Shown piece after piece: positions 6,874 through 16,507 of a stretch of 59,937 bases of DNA (its first letter is position 1; each line of letters begins with the position of its first letter). This stretch comes from Rhodothermia bacterium (lineage in GTDB: Bacteria; Bacteroidota; Rhodothermia; Rhodothermales; JAAAOL01): positions 1 through 59,937 of the forward strand of contig JAUIDY010000023.1 of assembly GCA_030428385.1 (NCBI GenBank), written 5' to 3'. Both the position numbers and the translations under genes were made by a program. The notes under the pieces are model-generated. The model saw only the letters and a list, made by a program, of their open reading frames with translations, was not told the origin of the DNA and ran no database searches.

Positions 6874-7911
6874 ATGGCTACTTCCTCTCAATATTTGCTC
6901 GATTTCGAGAAACCGCTCGTGGACCTGGAGCAAAAGCTCAACGAGATGCGGGCGTTTGATAAAAGCAAGCTCGACATCGACTTGTCCGAGGACATCGCCG
7001 AGCTGGAAAAGAAAGTCGAACTCCTCCGCTCGTCGATTTACCAAAACCTGACCCGCTGGCAGCGCGTCCAGATCGCCCGCCACCCCTTGCGGCCCTACAC
7101 GCTCGACTACATCGATGCGCTGACCGAAGGCTTCATGGAGTTTCGCGGCGACCGTCTGTTCGCCGACGATCCTGCGCTCGTGGGTGGCTTTGCCACATTC
7201 CTCGGCGATCGTTACGGTTACCGCGACCGCACCGTGTGCATCCTCGGGCACCAGAAAGGCCGTGACACCAAAAGCCGCAAATACCGCCGCTTCGGGATGC
7301 CCAACCCCGAAGGCTACCGCAAGGCGCTGCGTCTGATGAAGATGGCCGCCAAGTTTGGCAAACCCATCGTGACGTTGCTCGACACGACGGGTGCCTACCC
7401 CGGCATGGAAGCCGAAGAGCGCGGACAGGCCGAAGCCATCGCCCGCAACCTGCTCGAAATGTCCCAACTTCCCGTGCCCATCGTCGTGGTGGTCATTGGC
7501 GAAGGTGCGTCGGGTGGGGCCATCGGGATTGGCCTGGGCGATCAGATTCTGATGCTCGAAAACGCGTGGTACTCGGTGATTTCGCCCGAAAGCTGCTCGC
7601 AGATCTTGTGGCGCTCGTGGGATTATAAAGAAGATGCCGCCCGCGCGCTTAAACTCACCGCCACCGATCTCATCAAGTTTGGTGTCATCGACCAGATCGT
7701 GCCCGAGCCGGTCGGTGGTGCCCACCGCGATCCACAGGCCACCTTCCGTACCACCGGCAAGGCCATCGCCACCGCGCTGCAAGCCCTCGAAACCCTCTCA
7801 CCCAAAGAACTCCTCACCACCCGCCTCGACAAGTTCGACCGCATGGGCGTCGTCGACGAGCCAACCCCGCAGCCCGTCGAGGAACCGGTCGTCGAAGTGG
7901 AAAAGGCGTAG
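6874..7911 (+). CDS. accA: Acetyl-CoA carboxylase carboxyltransferase subunit alpha
   Basis: The 345-aa protein opens with the helical AccA N-terminus ([17 protein letters not shown]) and has the carboxyltransferase core: [54 protein letters not shown] and [29 protein letters not shown] then leads into the C-terminal domain. With AccD it transfers carboxyl from biotin to acetyl-CoA, the first step of fatty acid synthesis. The last ~25 residues are a Pro/Glu/Val-rich tail slightly longer than in E. coli. No accD is nearby, which is common. Confidence 0.97.
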   Translation: MATSSQYLLDFEKPLVDLEQKLNEMRAFDKSKLDIDLSEDIAELEKKVELLRSSIYQNLTRWQRVQIARHPLRPYTLDYIDALTEGFMEFRGDRLFADDPALVGGFATFLGDRYGYRDRTVCILGHQKGRDTKSRKYRRFGMPNPEGYRKALRLMKMAAKFGKPIVTLLDTTGAYPGMEAEERGQAEAIARNLLEMSQLPVPIVVVVIGEGASGGAIGIGLGDQILMLENAWYSVISPESCSQILWRSWDYKEDAARALKLTATDLIKFGVIDQIVPEPVGGAHRDPQATFRTTGKAIATALQALETLSPKELLTTRLDKFDRMGVVDEPTPQPVEEPVVEVEKA

Positions 7912-7914
7912 TCC

Positions 7915-8000
7915 GGGTGGCGGCGTATGGGTGGCTACGCATGCGGAAGTAATAATTCCTCCCATACCCCCTTTCTCACAAACCCCCACACCATTTCTGT
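7915..8000. repeat. C-rich/G-rich intergenic repeat tract
   Basis: This 130-base gap between accA and the thioesterase gene contains GGCGTATGGGTGG on one side and CCTCCCATACCCCCTTTC..AAACCCCCACACC on the other. The wording is the reverse complement of the runs at 1622-1780 and 16257-16300, so these belong to one family of intergenic tracts. Confidence 0.4.
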
Positions 8001-8045
8001 ATCTCCATCACAGGAAAAGATGCAGGATTATTGCTTCCGTTACCC

Positions 8046-8462
8046 ATGATCTCCCACGTCTACCACCACCGCGTGCGGTACCGCGAATGTGACCCGATGG
8101 GCGTGGTGTACCACGGGCACTACCTCGACTTTTTCGAATACGCCCGCACGGAGGCGCTGCGCGAGATGGGACTGCCTTACAAGGCCATGGAAGACCGCGG
8201 CATCATCCTGCCCGTCATCGACCTCGCCGTCCAGTACAAACGCCCGGCCTTCTACGACGACCTGCTCGCCATCACCACCCACTTCGACGGCGTGCCCCGC
8301 GTGCGTATCCGCCTCGACTATGAAGTCCGGCGCAACGGCGAAGACCGGGTGCTCACCACCGGCCATGTCACCCTCTGCTTCGTCGATGCCGCTACCAATC
8401 GCCCCACGCCTGCCCCCCCAGAGGTGATAGCAGTGTTTGAAAAAGCACGGACGCAGGACTGA
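8046..8462 (+). CDS. Acyl-CoA thioesterase, YbgC/4HBT hotdog family
   Basis: This 138-aa hotdog-fold protein has RYRECDPMGVVYHGHYLDFFEYARTE near the start. The Asp of the D-x-M-G-V-V-Y motif is the expected catalytic residue of the 4-hydroxybenzoyl-CoA thioesterase/YbgC group. Typical strands follow (VQYKRPAFYDD, RIRLDYEV, TGHVTLCFVD). It is predicted to hydrolyse short or branched acyl-CoA in the cytosol. ATG 8046 fits the family start (MISHVYHHRVRY). It lies downstream of accA, but the 134-base repeat-bearing gap leaves co-transcription uncertain. Confidence 0.85.
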   Translation: MISHVYHHRVRYRECDPMGVVYHGHYLDFFEYARTEALREMGLPYKAMEDRGIILPVIDLAVQYKRPAFYDDLLAITTHFDGVPRVRIRLDYEVRRNGEDRVLTTGHVTLCFVDAATNRPTPAPPEVIAVFEKARTQD

Positions 8463-8549
8463 TTTTTTATTTTTGCGCGACATTTAAACGTTTCAATCCT
8501 ATATTTCAACATCGACAACCCACCTGTACCATTCCTTCGAAACTGGCCT

Positions 8550-10097
8550 ATGACTCCCACCCGCACGTTTGGCACCTTCATGGTGTGCCTGTTCCTCACC
8601 TTGAGCTTTCAGACACCCCTTCAGGCACAGTCGGTGCAGATGATTGTTAACGCCGACCAGGGCGAACACACCATCAGCCGCCACATCTACGGCCACTTCG
8701 CCGAACACTTGGGGCGCGGCATCTACGACGGGTTGTGGACCAAAAACGGCACCGGCGAATGGCACATCCGGCAGGACGTGCTAGAAGCGCTCAAAGTCAT
8801 CAAGGTGCCCAACCTGCGCTGGCCCGGCGGCTGCTTTGCTGACTACTACCACTGGAAAGACGGCATCGGGCCGTGGGAAGACCGCCCGACCATTGTCAAC
8901 ACCCTATGGGGCGGCGTGACGGAGGACAACAGCTTCGGCACGCACGAGTTTATGGAGTTGGTGAAGCAGCTCGGCACCGAACCCATCGTGGTGGGTAACG
9001 TGGGCAGCGGAACCGTCGAGGAGATGGCCGACTGGTGGGAATACATGAACCACCCTGGCGAAAGCCCGATGGCGGACCTGCGCCGCGAAAACGGTCAGGA
9101 TGAGCCGTGGAACGTGAAGTACTGGGGCGTGGGCAACGAAAGCTGGGGATGTGGCGGCAACATGACGCCGGAATACTATGCCAACCAGTACAAGCGCTTT
9201 GCCACCTTCTTGCACAACTACGGCGACGTGCGCCCCTTCCGTATTGCCACCGGCCCCCACGGCGGCCTGAACGAATGGACCGAGGTGATGATGCGCGAAG
9301 CCGGGCATATGATCGACGGCATCGACATCCATCATTACACGGTGGTGCACAACTGGACCGTCAAAGGCTCAGCCACCGACTTCAACGAGGAAGAATGGAT
9401 GCTGGCGATGCAGCAGGCGTTGAGGATGGACGACATCGTCCGCCACAACACCGCCGTCATGGACCGCTACGACCCCGAAAAACGCGTGGCGCTCATTGTG
9501 GGCGAGTGGGGCATGTGGCACGATCCGGCGCCCGGCAGTACGCCCGGCTTCCTGTACCAGCAAAACACCTTGCGTGATGCCGTCGTGGCATCGCTGTCGT
9601 TCGACATCTTCAATGCCCACGCCGACCGCGTGCGGATGGCAAACATCGCGCAAACCGTAAATGTGCTGCAAGCGATGATTCTGACCGAGGGCGAACAGAT
9701 GCTCCTCACGCCCACGTACCACGTCTTCGAGTTCTACACCGTCCACCACGACGCCACGCTGCTACCGCTGACCATCAGCGATGCGAACTACACGCTGGGC
9801 GATGCCGAAGTGCCCGCCCTCAGCGCCACCGCGTCGCGTGCGAGTGATGGCAAGATCCACCTGACGGTGACCAACCTGGACCCCAACAACAGCCACACCC
9901 TCGCTACCGCTCTGCGCGGGGCTGAGGTATCCGAGGTATCCGGGCGCATCCTTACCGCATCGGCGATGAATGCCCACAACACGTTCGACAACCCCGAGGC
10001 GGTAAAACCGACTACGTTCAACGGTGCACGTCTATCGGGCGACACGCTCACCATCGAGATGCCGCCGAAGTCCATCGTCGTGCTCACACTGGAATAA
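8550..10097 (+). CDS. Secreted alpha-L-arabinofuranosidase, GH51
   Basis: The 515-aa protein begins with a signal peptide (FMVCLFLTLSFQTPLQAQ, cleavage near 27). It then follows the GH51 plan: YGHFAEHLGRGIYDGLW, NLRWPGGCFADYYHW, and the catalytic acid/base Glu197 in GVGNESWGCGG. The DIHHYT segment comes next, then the nucleophile Glu319 in LIVGEWG and the C-terminal beta-sandwich ending in PKSIVVLTL. It should release terminal arabinose from arabinan or arabinoxylan outside the cytoplasm. Many GH51 enzymes are cytoplasmic, so the clear signal peptide points to polymer use at the cell surface. No other plant-polysaccharide genes are nearby. It converges on infA. Confidence 0.93.
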   Translation: MTPTRTFGTFMVCLFLTLSFQTPLQAQSVQMIVNADQGEHTISRHIYGHFAEHLGRGIYDGLWTKNGTGEWHIRQDVLEALKVIKVPNLRWPGGCFADYYHWKDGIGPWEDRPTIVNTLWGGVTEDNSFGTHEFMELVKQLGTEPIVVGNVGSGTVEEMADWWEYMNHPGESPMADLRRENGQDEPWNVKYWGVGNESWGCGGNMTPEYYANQYKRFATFLHNYGDVRPFRIATGPHGGLNEWTEVMMREAGHMIDGIDIHHYTVVHNWTVKGSATDFNEEEWMLAMQQALRMDDIVRHNTAVMDRYDPEKRVALIVGEWGMWHDPAPGSTPGFLYQQNTLRDAVVASLSFDIFNAHADRVRMANIAQTVNVLQAMILTEGEQMLLTPTYHVFEFYTVHHDATLLPLTISDANYTLGDAEVPALSATASRASDGKIHLTVTNLDPNNSHTLATALRGAEVSEVSGRILTASAMNAHNTFDNPEAVKPTTFNGARLSGDTLTIEMPPKSIVVLTLE

Positions 10098-10102
10098 GCG
10101 TG

Positions 10103-10324
10103 TTATCCTTTGTAGCGGTAGACGATACGGCCTTTGCTTAAGTCGTAGGGAGACATCTCAACATCCACGCGGTCGCCCGGCAGGATTTTGATAAAAAACT
10201 TCCGCATCTTGCCGGAAAGGAAACCGAGGATTTCGTGTCCATTGTCCAGTTCGATACGGAATTGGGCGTTGGGGAGCGCGTCTGTAACGACTCCTGTTTG
10301 CTTGATGTGTTCTTGTTTGGCCAT
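10103..10324 (-). CDS. infA: Translation initiation factor IF-1
   Basis: The 73-aa product has the S1/OB-fold signature of IF-1: [40 protein letters not shown] and [14 protein letters not shown]. It occupies the ribosomal A site during initiation. The gene stands alone, not in the ribosomal-protein/secY cluster, between a glycosidase and a DinB gene. The F-F-I-K variant replaces the more usual N-Y/H-I-R after MRK. A second infA elsewhere in the genome cannot be excluded. Confidence 0.95.
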   Translation of the reverse strand: MAKQEHIKQTGVVTDALPNAQFRIELDNGHEILGFLSGKMRKFFIKILPGDRVDVEMSPYDLSKGRIVYRYKG

Positions 10325-10450
10325 GTAGGGTGCGCCGCAAGCGCATTGGTTCGGAAAAAAGCGTCTGGCAAAGAATCATGCCAGCACAGACATTCTATAC
10401 GGCACGAATACTTCCCAAGGTTCCGGTTCACTCAAAACCCGCCGATCCTG

Positions 10451-10981
10451 ATGCCTGATCGCACCCTGGAAGTGTGGCTGCGCGGTCCGCTTCCTCACAT
10501 CCCCGTCTTGCTCCAACCCGTAGCACATGCCTTGCTGCAAGCGCAGGAAGAAGTGCATGCCCTGCTCGATGGCTTTCCCGAACCATTACTCTGGAGCCGC
10601 CCCGCCGGTGTGGCGTCGGTAGGTTTCCATGTGCAGCACCTCGCGGGCGTGCTGGATCGGCTGTTCACCTATGCCCGAGGCGAAGCCCTCACGCCACAGC
10701 AGTTGAAGGCGTTAGCGCAAGAAGGAACGACGCCCACACCTGAAACCACCCTGGCACATCTGCTTGCACAGTTTGACACGCAGGTTGAGGAGGCCCTGGC
10801 CCAACTACGCACCACCAATCCTAACACCCTCTCCGAAACGCGCGGCGTGGGCCGAAAACAAATCCCATCCACGGTACAAGGGTTGCTGTTCCACGCTGCC
10901 GAACACACCCAGCGGCACTTGGGGCAGCTTTTGGTCACCGCGCGGATTCTGCTCGCCCCATCGGCCTCCGCTTCGCAATAA
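10451..10981 (+). CDS. DinB-family four-helix protein
   Basis: This 176-aa protein looks like a DinB/YfiT-like four-helix bundle. Histidines that could bind metal lie in VGFHVQHLAGVLDR and in the C-terminal FHAAEHTQRHLGQLLVTAR, the usual three-His arrangement. These proteins are often thiol-dependent transferases with bacillithiol or similar cofactors. The long loop TTPTPETTLAHLL is typical. ATG 10451 is chosen because residues encoded upstream are not family-like. It is transcribed away from infA with a 126-base gap. Confidence 0.75.
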   Translation: MPDRTLEVWLRGPLPHIPVLLQPVAHALLQAQEEVHALLDGFPEPLLWSRPAGVASVGFHVQHLAGVLDRLFTYARGEALTPQQLKALAQEGTTPTPETTLAHLLAQFDTQVEEALAQLRTTNPNTLSETRGVGRKQIPSTVQGLLFHAAEHTQRHLGQLLVTARILLAPSASASQ

Positions 10982-11063
10982 AGCAGCGCATACCGTTTTG
11001 CCTTGAGCACAGACACCGGGGTGTTATCTTTCGGGAAGAGCAATTCCAAACACGAGGTGTTGT

Positions 11064-11537
11064 ATGAAACGGTTCGTTTGGTGCGTGGCGGTTGGGCTGG
11101 CGCTGGTAACCAGCGGCTGCGAAGTCGTGGGTGGTGATGCCCTCGATACCGAGAGCGCGTGGGCACGGTGGCAAGCGGCTCACCTCACCGACTACGAAGT
11201 GGAGCAGCGGCGCGTGTTCGTCTGCAACCTGTGTGACGGCGAGGACCAAGAGGCATTTGCCCGCGTCGTCGTACGGGATGGCGCCGTGGCCGAAGTCTAT
11301 GACGCCGACGGCGCACTTATCATTTTGGCAGAAACATCGCCCGACATCCCCATCGAGGACTACGCACTAACTGTCGAAGACATCTTTGAACAGATCCGCC
11401 TTGCCGAAGAACGCCTCACGGACGAGCTAGCGGTTGAGTTCGACGGCGCGTTGGGGTATCCACGCCGGTTCTACGTCGTGTCTGACAATGGCGAGGTGCG
11501 CGAGGAGATTTTACTGCGCAGCCTGAAGCCGCTCTAG
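11064..11537 (+). CDS. Lipoprotein with DUF6174-like domain
   Basis: The 157-aa product starts MKRFVWCVAVGLALVTSGC, a lipoprotein signal with the lipobox ending at Cys19. The mature part has a short Trp-containing helix (ARWQAAHLTDYEVEQRR), a CNLCDG pair, a strand-rich VVVRDGAVAEVYDADG segment, and a VEDIFEQIRLAEE helix followed by YPRRFYVV. That order agrees with the DUF6174 family of small periplasmic lipoproteins, whose function is unknown. It precedes and converges on the alkylation-repair-like gene. Confidence 0.65.
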   Translation: MKRFVWCVAVGLALVTSGCEVVGGDALDTESAWARWQAAHLTDYEVEQRRVFVCNLCDGEDQEAFARVVVRDGAVAEVYDADGALIILAETSPDIPIEDYALTVEDIFEQIRLAEERLTDELAVEFDGALGYPRRFYVVSDNGEVREEILLRSLKPL

Positions 11538-11544
11538 CCTGTTC

Positions 11545-12216
11545 TCAACCTTTCTTCCGCGCCCATACCTTTTCGATGTACGGTGCCGCCAGGGGCGTTT
11601 TGCATCCCGTTTCGCCGTGGTCAACCTCCACGGCCCCTATGGCATCGGCGGCGGATAGCGCTTGTGCCTTCAAGGTCGTGCTGCGGGAGCCAATGGCGAT
11701 CAGGGCGTTGTTCATGGCATACCGCACGCGGTTCTTTTGGGTGTGGATCTCGCGCTCGATGACGCCCAGCAGCGGCTCGAAGTAATCGTTGGGCAACGCC
11801 TGATCCTTCAGGGCAAGATGGGCGATGAGGTTCCACCCGGCCTGCTCCGTCCATTCGTTGTCGGCCTGGATCCACACTTCAGCCTTGGCTTGTGCCAGTG
11901 ACGTTTTGCCCACAAACGTGCTGAAGGCATCGGTAATCACATAGTTGTCCAAGTCTTGCACCCACGCGTCCAGCAACGCCTCGTCGGCCTGTTTCGGGTC
12001 GGCGATCATGGTGGCGAAGACGCGGGCGTCGTGGTTGCCGCTCTGCCACAGTTCCAGCGCCAGCGCGTGGTTCTTTTTGATCTGCTTCTTCAGCGTGTTC
12101 AGGTTGCCAAAGCTGACGCCAAATTGCGGGCGGTCCACGCCGTGACGGGCATATACTTTGCGGTTCTGCGCAGTGCCAAGGGCTTCGAGTTCTGCAAGGG
12201 CGGATTCGGTAGTCAT
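11545..12216 (-). CDS. DNA alkylation repair (AlkD-like) HEAT-repeat protein
   Basis: The 223-aa protein is made of helical pairs as in the AlkD/AlkC DNA glycosylase superfamily: FGVSFGNLNTLKKQIKKNHALALELWQSG, HDARVFATMIADPKQ, ELLDAWVQDLDNYVITDAF-like segments, and WNLIAHLALKD. The W-V-Q-D-L-D-N-Y region corresponds to the repeat that carries the conserved Asp/Trp residues in AlkD. AlkD removes bulky or cationic N7/N3-alkylpurines without base flipping; many relatives are not tested. Converges on the lipoprotein gene with a 7-base gap. Confidence 0.75.
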   Translation of the reverse strand: MTTESALAELEALGTAQNRKVYARHGVDRPQFGVSFGNLNTLKKQIKKNHALALELWQSGNHDARVFATMIADPKQADEALLDAWVQDLDNYVITDAFSTFVGKTSLAQAKAEVWIQADNEWTEQAGWNLIAHLALKDQALPNDYFEPLLGVIEREIHTQKNRVRYAMNNALIAIGSRSTTLKAQALSAADAIGAVEVDHGETGCKTPLAAPYIEKVWARKKG

Positions 12217-12378
12217 CGTAAGAGGTGGGTTGGTTTCTTAGAGGAACGATGCCAAGTTACAAGTAAGGGGTGACTTCTTTGTGTCATAGCCCATGTGACA
12301 TGCTTCAACTTTTTTTAATCATAGCAATACACGCGGTTTTGACGTACGTTTTTTTCTCTGCTGACACCGCTCCTTGTT

Positions 12379-13386
12379 ATGCCATCATCTACAAAGATTC
12401 CCGGCACGGTGAAATTCTTCCTGGTGGTGATGCTGCTGTTCAACGGCGTCATTGGAGCGATGGTCTACCAGCAACTCCGCGTCGCTCGGTTTCCCACTAC
12501 CGTAGGCATGCTCGACAACGTCGGCACCACGCTTCGGGAAAGCACCACGTCCTCACAGAACGAGCATGTGTTGACATGCCCGGCCGTGGTATTCAGCTAC
12601 ACGGTCGATGGGCAAACCTACCAGTCCGACACGTTGCGCAAGGGAGGGTTCTGTTCGTCGGAGCACGCCGATGTGCAACATATCCTCGGTGCATTGGAGG
12701 CAGGAAATGAGGTGACGGTCTATTACAACCCCGCTAACCTGTCCGAAGCCTATCTGATGGCGGGCCTTTCTACCATCGACCATCTGGCGTTGTTGTTTTT
12801 CTTCCCGTTTAACCTGTTTGCCCTGGGCTGGGTGCTGGAGATCGCCTCGCTGAAAATCCGGGGCCACAAGCTGGAGCCCGATGTGATGCGCTTCGGGGAA
12901 AACGGCGATACAACATGGGCGCGGTTTCCCCGCCTCGGCCCGGTCAAATTTGCGATGGGCGTGCTGCTGGTCGTAGGTTTTCTATTGGTGTTTGGTGGCA
13001 TGTTTTGGTTTAGCACGTTGACCGTCGCGGCCTTCCATACCCTCTGGCAGGTACTCGGCAGCTTGACCCTGCTGTTGCTAGTGGGCAAGGCGATTTGGAA
13101 CCGGGTGCGGCCTTCTACGGCCACCTACCACACCGCCACCCAGCAGTTCACGGTACCCGGCAAGCCCTCGGTGCATCGGTCGCAGATCATCACGTGGGAG
13201 GTAGAAGAAATCCTGGGCAAAGCCTCGAAACGTCCGATCTACTTTCGCCCGCAGCTTGAGATACAAATGGCTTCAGGAGACACCGAAACATTGGCGTTCC
13301 CTACGCTTCCGTCCCGCGAAGAAGCGTATCGGTTTTGCGACTGGTTGGTGGCAGAGGTTGGCCTCCCCGACGGCCCTAGCGCATAA
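12379..13386 (+). CDS. DUF3592 membrane protein
   Basis: The 335-aa product has an N-terminal membrane helix (FFLVVMLLFNGVIGAMV), then a strand-rich external domain with CPAVVFSYTVDGQTYQSD and VTVYYNPANLSEAYL, the typical DUF3592 pattern. Three further membrane helices follow (LALLFFFPFNLFAL, FAMGVLLVVGFLLVF, LGSLTLLLLVGKAIW). A C-terminal PH-like strand segment comes last (YHTATQQFTVPG, IITWEVEEI). The function is unknown. It stands alone between a divergent repair gene and a Uma2 gene. Confidence 0.7.
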   Translation: MPSSTKIPGTVKFFLVVMLLFNGVIGAMVYQQLRVARFPTTVGMLDNVGTTLRESTTSSQNEHVLTCPAVVFSYTVDGQTYQSDTLRKGGFCSSEHADVQHILGALEAGNEVTVYYNPANLSEAYLMAGLSTIDHLALLFFFPFNLFALGWVLEIASLKIRGHKLEPDVMRFGENGDTTWARFPRLGPVKFAMGVLLVVGFLLVFGGMFWFSTLTVAAFHTLWQVLGSLTLLLLVGKAIWNRVRPSTATYHTATQQFTVPGKPSVHRSQIITWEVEEILGKASKRPIYFRPQLEIQMASGDTETLAFPTLPSREEAYRFCDWLVAEVGLPDGPSA

Positions 13387-13444
13387 GGGCACTTTCTGCA
13401 AAGCTCTACGTTTTTTCTTTCCTTCTCGTTTATCGCGTAATGCC

Positions 13445-14017
13445 ATGCAGCCGCGTACCCGCGCCACCCTTCAACAGTATCTGGTCCTTGATGCCGAGGC
13501 CGAATACAAACATGAGTATTGGGATGGCGAGGTGGAAGCGATGGCTGGGGCCGAGCCCGAACACAACCAAATTGCACTCAACCTGGCCCTGGAGCTAGGG
13601 CAGCGGCTCCGCCCAAAAGGATGCCGAGGCGCCGTAGGCGACCAGCGGGTTCAGGTAGGCACCCGGTATGTCTACCCCGATGTCGTGTTTGTGTGTGGAG
13701 AGCCCGACTACGCCGACACGACCCCTCGGACCTTGCGCAATCCGAACCTGCTCATCGAAGTGCTTTCGCCTTCTACCATCGAGCGCGACCTCGAAGACAA
13801 ATTACTGGCCTATACCCAACTCCCAAGCCTGCAAGAGTATTGGATCGTTTCATCATCTCAGCCCTTGGTGATGCAATATGTGCGACGCGACGACATGTGG
13901 GTCCTGCAAGGCATCATGGGACTAGACGCCGCCATAACCAGCAGCCATTTTGAATTAGAGATCGCGATGCAGCACATTTATGCGCTTGTGTTTGAGGCTG
14001 ACCAAGGAAACGGATAG
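13445..14017 (+). CDS. Uma2-family (DUF820) putative restriction endonuclease-like protein
   Basis: This 190-aa protein carries the Uma2 pattern: YKHEYWDGEVEAMAGAEPEHNQI, then YVYPDVVFVCGEP and NPNLLIEVLSPSTIERDLEDKLLAYTQLPSLQEYWIV. The PD..IEVLSPST..D...K layout matches a PD-(D/E)XK nuclease core, with the Asp in YPDVV, the Glu in LIEVLS and the downstream Lys. Uma2 proteins are very abundant in cyanobacteria and Chloroflexi and their role is unknown. ATG 13445 gives normal length. Confidence 0.8.
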   Translation: MQPRTRATLQQYLVLDAEAEYKHEYWDGEVEAMAGAEPEHNQIALNLALELGQRLRPKGCRGAVGDQRVQVGTRYVYPDVVFVCGEPDYADTTPRTLRNPNLLIEVLSPSTIERDLEDKLLAYTQLPSLQEYWIVSSSQPLVMQYVRRDDMWVLQGIMGLDAAITSSHFELEIAMQHIYALVFEADQGNG

Positions 14018-14225
14018 GCGGTCGAGCGGTGCCATCGTAGCGACGCCCAAATACGGCAAGATGAACGCGCAAAAGCAGGCCATGCCCGTTCATTTTTCAC
14101 AGCGCGTCGATGGGGAGAATGGTACTTTCAAAACCTGCTGCGCTGCCGATACAAGGCCCCTGAACCAGAGCCATGGGACAGCGTTTCGCGACTGCCTCTT
14201 CTGACCGACCTGAACACACACCTTT
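14018..14225. other. Gap before glyA with no recognised feature
   Basis: I see no gene, riboswitch-like fold or clear terminator here. In particular no tandem glycine-aptamer or tetrahydrofolate-aptamer motif was found upstream of glyA by eye. Confidence 0.4.
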
Positions 14226-15533
14226 ATGCCGGACCTGCCGAGCCACGACCCCGAGCTTTACGCCGCCATCCAACAAGAAGTCGAGCGCCAGAACGACGGC
14301 CTCGAACTCATCGCCTCTGAAAACTTCGTCTCCAAAGCCGTGCTCGAAGCCATGGGCACTGCGCTGACGAACAAATACGCCGAGGGCTTACCCGGCAAGC
14401 GGTATTATGGCGGTTGCCAGTTTGTGGACGTCGCTGAAAACATCGCCCGCGATCGGGCCAAAAAGCTCTTCGACGCCGACTGGGTGAATGTACAGCCGCA
14501 CTCCGGCGCGTCGGCTAACGCCGCCATCTACCTGACCCTGATGAACCCGGGCGACACGTTTCTGGGGCTGGACCTCGCGCATGGCGGGCACCTGACCCAC
14601 GGCAGCCCGGTCAACTTCTCCGGCCTGCTCTACAACGCCACCTACTATGGCGTGGAGCGCGAGGGACCGATGGCGGGGCGTATCGACATGGACCGGGTGC
14701 GCGACAAAGCACGCGAAGTGAATCCCAAAATGATCTCAATCGGGGCCAGCGCCTATCCGCGCGACTTTGATTATGCCGCATTTCGGGACATCGCCGACGA
14801 AGTGGGGGCGTTTTTGTGGATGGATATGGCGCATCCGGCGGGCCTAATCGCCGCCGATGTGCTGAATGACCCCCTTCCGCACGCACATGTAGTAACAACG
14901 ACCACACATAAGACCCTGCGCGGCCCTCGGGGTGGCATGATCCTTGTCGGCAATGATTTTGAAAACACGTTAGGCAAGGTCGCGCCGAAGAGTGGGCGCG
15001 TAAAGATGATGAGCGAGCTGTTCGACAGCGCCGTTTTCCCCGGCACCCAGGGCGGCCCGCTCATGCACGTCATCGCGGCGAAGGCGGTCGCCTTTGGCGA
15101 GGCGCTGAAGCCGGAGTTTACGACGTACGCCCAGCAGATCGTGAAAAACGCCAAAGCGATGGCGGCGGCGTTTGTTGAGCGCGGCTTTGATCTCGTTTCG
15201 GGCGGCACCGACAATCACCTGATGCTCATCGACCTGCGCAACAAAGGCGTCACCGGCAAGGATGCCGAAGCGCTGCTGCAAGCTGCCGAAATCACCGTCA
15301 ACAAAAACATGGTTCCCTTCGACGACCAGAGCCCCTTTGTCACCAGCGGCATCCGCGTAGGAACGCCTGCCATGACGACGCGCGGCTTCGACGAAGACGC
15401 CTTCCGGCAGGTGGTGGACCTCATGGACCGCGTGCTGAGCAAGCCCGGCGACGAGACGGTGTTGCAGCAGGTGCGCGGCGAAGTGCATGCCCTCTGCGAA
15501 CGCTTTCCGCTCTACGACTTTGTGATTGCCTGA
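14226..15533 (+). CDS. glyA: Serine hydroxymethyltransferase
   Basis: The 435-aa enzyme has all landmarks of [60 protein letters not shown] and [14 protein letters not shown] with PLP-binding Lys229. The [20 protein letters not shown] and [14 protein letters not shown] segments follow. It interconverts serine and glycine, making 5,10-methylene-tetrahydrofolate. Length is normal for bacteria. Confidence 0.98.
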   Translation: MPDLPSHDPELYAAIQQEVERQNDGLELIASENFVSKAVLEAMGTALTNKYAEGLPGKRYYGGCQFVDVAENIARDRAKKLFDADWVNVQPHSGASANAAIYLTLMNPGDTFLGLDLAHGGHLTHGSPVNFSGLLYNATYYGVEREGPMAGRIDMDRVRDKAREVNPKMISIGASAYPRDFDYAAFRDIADEVGAFLWMDMAHPAGLIAADVLNDPLPHAHVVTTTTHKTLRGPRGGMILVGNDFENTLGKVAPKSGRVKMMSELFDSAVFPGTQGGPLMHVIAAKAVAFGEALKPEFTTYAQQIVKNAKAMAAAFVERGFDLVSGGTDNHLMLIDLRNKGVTGKDAEALLQAAEITVNKNMVPFDDQSPFVTSGIRVGTPAMTTRGFDEDAFRQVVDLMDRVLSKPGDETVLQQVRGEVHALCERFPLYDFVIA

Positions 15534-15657
15534 CCTGCTCCCTCAACCCTGAAAAAAATGGCGCATCAAATGTCCTTAGCCTGCGAACCCGCTTTGTGCT
15601 CCTGACGTTGGAGCGGGGATCTGCGGCGTTGCCTGCGCATGAGCCATACGCTTTTGT

Positions 15658-16257
15658 ATGAACGATTCGTCGAACATGACCTCAACCTATGCCGACCTGG
15701 TGGAACTGGGGCGGCGGTTGTATGAACGGTCGCTGGTGCGCCGCGAGCAGGAATACATCACCGACCCGCGGGGGCAACCCATCGGCTGGCTGCTTGATAC
15801 GCGCATGCCGATGTTGAGCGGCGACATGTTTCTTGAAGTGGGAACGGTGCTGGCCGAGCGCCTGCGAAGCAAGGACGTGTACCAGGTGGCCGGGTTTGGG
15901 TTTGGGGCCTTTTCGATGGTATGCGCCGTGCTGGCCGTTGAGAACAAACCCCTGTTTCGGGGCGGCTTTATCCGCGAAGCCCGTAAACCCCATGGCCGCC
16001 GCCGCCTTGTGGAAGGACCCATCGAAAAAACGAAGCCGCTGGTGTTGGTGGATGATATCCTGAACAGCGGACGCAGCGCCATGCGGGCCGTCTCGCTCCT
16101 GCGCAACGATGGCTACCATGTGGCCGGGGTGATGACGCTGTTTAACTTCACGTGGAGCGCCGGGCGCGCCCGCCTCGAAGCTGAAGGGCTGTGGGTAGAC
16201 TCGCTCCTGGACCTGAACCTCCGCGAAAGTGGGCGCAGTTCCTCCGACTCGGCGTGA
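15658..16257 (+). CDS. Phosphoribosyltransferase, orotate PRTase-like
   Basis: The 199-aa protein contains the PRPP-binding loop KPLVLVDDILNSGRSAMRAV (two acidic residues then NSGRS) and an OPRT-like N-terminal half (GWLLDTRMPMLSGDMFLEVGTVLAERL). The K-x-x-x-G-R-R-R-L-V-E-G loop lies before the PRPP motif. It could be PyrE or an OPRT-fold relative that uses another base; conserved OPRT Lys residues near the loop are partly present (REARKPHGRR). ATG 15676 is a possible alternative start. It is not next to other pyrimidine genes. Confidence 0.65.
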   Translation: MNDSSNMTSTYADLVELGRRLYERSLVRREQEYITDPRGQPIGWLLDTRMPMLSGDMFLEVGTVLAERLRSKDVYQVAGFGFGAFSMVCAVLAVENKPLFRGGFIREARKPHGRRRLVEGPIEKTKPLVLVDDILNSGRSAMRAVSLLRNDGYHVAGVMTLFNFTWSAGRARLEAEGLWVDSLLDLNLRESGRSSSDSA

Positions 16258-16507
16258 GGTTGAGGATGGGCGTTTGGGAGTGTGGATGTATGGGAGTCTT
16301 GCGGTTTTGAAACTCTCCCGGATGGCGCATGGCGCAACCATCTCCCGGCAAACGCCCATTAATTTCGCCCATCGTTGCTAGACATGGATTTTTTTCGAAC
16401 CGTGGTCGTTAAGGGACGCAACCCGTACGTTGCATCACCGTTACCCACCGCTTGCTGCTCCCCTTGCTGGCATGGAATGAGCACCTCCGTCGTACCGTTC
16501 AGACGCC
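16257..16507. other. Intergenic region with G-rich tract before tatC
   Basis: Bases 16262-16306 repeat the wording seen at 1622-1700 (GGGCGTTTGGGAGT then TATGGGAGTC). The remaining ~200 bases before tatC show no gene or clear site to me. Confidence 0.4.

Noticed and set aside
14018-14225. Possible glycine or folate riboswitch before glyA
   Set aside because: No conserved aptamer core found by eye.
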